Shown here one piece after another: positions 58,746 through 64,000 of a stretch of 64,000 nt of DNA. A program made the position numbers and the translations under genes. The stretch spans positions 82,037,114-82,101,113 of the forward strand of contig NC_090984.1 of the NCBI RefSeq assembly GCF_041146395.1, written 5' to 3'. Source of the DNA: Eulemur rufifrons (lineage: Eukaryota; Chordata; Mammalia; Primates; Lemuridae). The notes under the pieces are model-generated. The model did no database searches. It saw only the letters and a list, made by a program, of their open reading frames with translations, and was not told the DNA's origin. Position 1 is the stretch's first letter; each line of letters begins with the position of its first letter.

Positions 58746-61273
58746 CTATAAAGAGATACTACACATCAAAGCTATGAAACAACAACCAGGTTGATAAAAA
58801 TTATTTGTACACACTTTAAAAAGCACCAGCTGAATACAGTCACCAGAGGCCTGATTCATGAAAAAACGAAGCCCTTTTGATTGTTAGTTTACTTTGCTGG
58901 GTAAAAATTGCTTCTCTGCTTTTTCAAAATGAAAAGCGCATCTTTTTACCATTTCATAAATCCTCCTCCAATGGATTCTAAAATCTGCAGCATAAGTTTT
59001 TATCATCATTCTCAGTTCAATCTTTTCCTCTAAAGTTTCCATATTAAGAAAGCTGACTTTTAAAACTGAGAAAAATTTACCCAATGGAAATGGAGAAATC
59101 ACTGGATCGTGATAAAACTCTGTATTGCTGTTGTATGCACTTCTAACTCTGGTTATGCCGAAAGGTCTTTGCTGTGACTTGAGCCCAACATAAAGAAAAC
59201 ATATATAACTAAATGTGTAATGTAATCAGATGTTAATAAATACACCTGATATCATTAAGAATGCCAATTTGAATGTAGTAAAATTACCCCCTCTCCTAGA
59301 TTGTTTTACTACCTCAATCCTTCTCACCTGAGGGAAAGGGTGTGGGCTCAGAGATAATTGGAATCACCTGTGGAACTTTTCTTCCCTTCCCTAAGGTCTG
59401 TGTGCCCCCAGGAGCAGGTCTGCCCCACCCCAGGAGAAGCTACATGGGTGGAGGAAGGAAGGCTGCCTAGCCTTAAAAAGTTCAAAGCTCTGTGATCTAC
59501 AATTTCCAGAGGCGTTGGGGGCTGATCTAGAAAACGTGGTTTTGACAAGCACTAAGAGATAAAGAAAAAAATCATTTAATTTTTTTTCAATTTAGTAAGG
59601 CCCTCATATGCTAATTTCTAAAACACATGAAGGATAATGCACTGACTCAAAAGAATTTTGCAAGAATTAAAAAAAGCAACTTACCATAAAAAGGGACTGG
59701 GGTAAAATCAAAATTTAAAGATTATGACCTTACTTGTGGTTAGTTTATTTACTAGTTGGGTTTGAATTCACATGCAAAAGAATCAGTTTCTGCCAACTCG
59801 TGGCTGATTTTTATGTTTAATTTCTATCGGTTGTCACTTCAATTTCTATCCATAGGTTAAAGCACAGTGAATGTGGAACACCAGAGTTTTAAAACTGACC
59901 CTCACATCCAGCTTTTCAAAGAAATTTGTAGAATCCGAATAGGGCTTTTAAAATTTTTAAATGAATCATGCCTCTTGCAAATTGTTTTTCAAAACAAATA
60001 TTCTGAAATCTTTTTACACTACTTTAAACACACTGTCATATATTTAAGATTCAACGATACAACTAGAACAATGCTGTTGAATACACCCATCAAATATTCC
60101 AAAACCCACATTTCATTTTATTCTTGAGACAATATACATTACAAAGACTATAACAGTATTTCAGTACATTAGACACAAGGGAAAAGAGTTTCATAACAAA
60201 GCATGTTGGAAAGCTAGTGCACAGAAAAACAATAAGAAACATAAAAGCACAAAGAAAAATGTCATTTTAAAGAGAGCTTGAAGTCCCTGCATCCTTTTTG
60301 CACTGTCATGCTGTGGCCTTCTTCATTCCAGGATATGGGATGAGCAAAAAGGATAAAATAAAGAGCAAAAGAAACCTCTGGAAATGTGAAATGTGCATCA
60401 TGTGTATCCATGATTACAATATAGTCCTGAAGAGATCAAATAGGTCTGCATCTTAGATATTTTAGGATTTTAATTTTCTAGACAGGGTTCACTGCAAAGT
60501 TAGCACAAGTTTAGCTTCCTTGAAGTCAGCTGTAAACCCTGTCACAACAGGCTTGGCTTGGAAAACTTCCAGGAGGCCAGACTTTCTGATTGCTTGGATC
60601 TTTGGGCGTTAGGAGTTAAGGTTTCTAATTCGGCTAGCAGTGGTCCCTCCCCTTAGCTAGAAAAACACTCCGCCATGAGCCCGACTGTCCTACCAGTGAG
60701 CACAGGCTCTTGCAGAAAATGCTTTTACTTTTTGCTCTCTGGTTTGCCTGCTTTGTAGAATAGGATATATTCTGCTGTTGGTATGTTTTTACTTTTATTT
60801 TGTCAATAAAGATCTCTTGAGTCTATGTTTAATCAGACCACTCCAGGCTGGATGCACTGATCCAGTCTCCCAGACACAGCTGGTTTCCTGGATACAGAAG
60901 GGCTGCAAACCTCCAAATTACTGCCATGGCCTCCACCCAGCCAGTGCCTGTGCCGTGCCGTGCCACTGCATGTGATGACAGAGCGAATTATCCACGGTGG
61001 TACCAGCTTGTGCAAAAAGAACAACTTCACTCATCACTTTCCAATACCATTACACATAGACCACAGCTCCATGGTTGCTCCTTACACCACACAAACAGGA
61101 ATGCCACAGAGCTCCATCATCCAAATGCTCCTCATACTGGAAGCAGGCCACAGACACAGAGACTAGCTCATCCCCTGTACCACAGCACATGAACAGCGAG
61201 AACAAAACACGAATTTCAAAGCTGCCTTCAAGGCACAGAGATCAAGAGGAAAGGTCTGAGGAGCTCAGCTCAC
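58746..61273 (-). other. TRIM9: TRIM9 intron between the 189-nt and 42-nt exons
   Basis: Intron of 2,528 bp, gtgagctg to ctctttatag. It is strongly AT-rich and almost free of young repeats, unlike the intergenic region. A MER5-like remnant is possible near 59.3-59.5 kb but too decayed to call. Confidence 0.75.
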
Positions 61274-61462
61274 CCGGTGCATTGAGAGACTGCAAAGAGG
61301 AATGCAAGCTCAGCTGGTGGGGTGAGGATCGGTAATCAAAGTAGGATCTCCCCGGGAAGCTGGGTTGTAGATTAAGGGTGGAGGAGAAAGGACTCATTCT
61401 ACGAAGCGGCAATCTTTCCGAAGGCACTGGAAAAGGGAGGGTCTGTTCTTCTGAATCTGTGT
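61274..61462 (-). CDS. TRIM9: TRIM9 189-nt cassette exon (TDSEEQTLPF to SLNAP)
   Basis: A 189-bp exon with acceptor cttacatttag and donor gtgagctg. The first two bases (AC) complete a codon begun upstream, probably Asp. The rest reads TDSEEQTLPFPVPSERLPLR, then RMSPFSSTLNLQPSFPG and a Ser/Leu-rich tail ending SLNAP, and leaves one base. The peptide is Ser/Pro/Leu-rich and probably disordered, acting as a linker between the FN3 region and SPRY. Phase in and out are the same, so it can be included or skipped. I recognise it from long TRIM9 isoforms; tissue use is not shown by the sequence. Confidence 0.8.

Positions 61463-64000
<2,538 letters not shown>

Overview
This window is nuclear DNA from a primate, most likely a strepsirrhine (lemur or galago type). 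Three things point there: spliced genes with long introns, many dimeric Alu elements, and a right-arm variant shared by the younger Alus (motif agctgtccat followed by atttctttctattttt) that I associate with lemur-lineage Alus rather than human AluY/S. The clade call is inference from repeat character. The sequence shows directly that it is a mammalian genome with Alu, L1, L2, MIR, Hsmar2-like, Tigger-like and hAT-like repeats.

Two protein-coding genes are present, both on the minus strand. Neighbours at human 14q22 from memory are PYGL then TRIM9, and the order here agrees. (1) The 5' half of PYGL (liver glycogen phosphorylase) occupies about 1-26,100. Its CpG-island promoter and exon 1 are near 26 kb, and exons 2-7 run leftwards at 20.6, 18.5, 15.6, 8.5, 4.9 and 4.4 kb. 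All seven exons have consensus splice sites and matching phases, and together encode residues 1-285 without interruption. Exon 8 onwards lies beyond the left edge. (2) The 3' end of TRIM9 (brain E3 ubiquitin ligase) occupies about 50.6-64 kb. The terminal exon with stop codon and roughly 2-kb 3'UTR is at 50.6-52.7 kb, and two SPRY-domain exons are at 54.8 and 57.3 kb. Three further exons at 58.3, 58.7 and 61.4 kb (24, 42 and 189 nt) are each a multiple of three and phase-compatible, so they look like a cassette inserted just before the SPRY domain.

The roughly 24 kb between the PYGL promoter and the TRIM9 poly(A) signal holds no gene I can support. It is filled with repeats: an L1 3' end, Alu and 7SL-like monomers, an ERV LTR, an Hsmar2-type mariner relic, Tigger and hAT MITEs, MIR and L2. 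Just past the TRIM9 poly(A) site there is a full match to the CTCF core consensus.

I found no unknown biological system. The points most worth checking are the TRIM9 cassette (with a 24-nt microexon and a GC-AG intron), the CTCF-like site between the genes, a perfect steroid-receptor palindrome in the TRIM9 3'UTR, and amino-acid differences near the AMP site of PYGL. Genome-wide alignment, RepeatMasker and RNA-seq could not be run here. Repeat boundaries are approximate except where target-site duplications are quoted.
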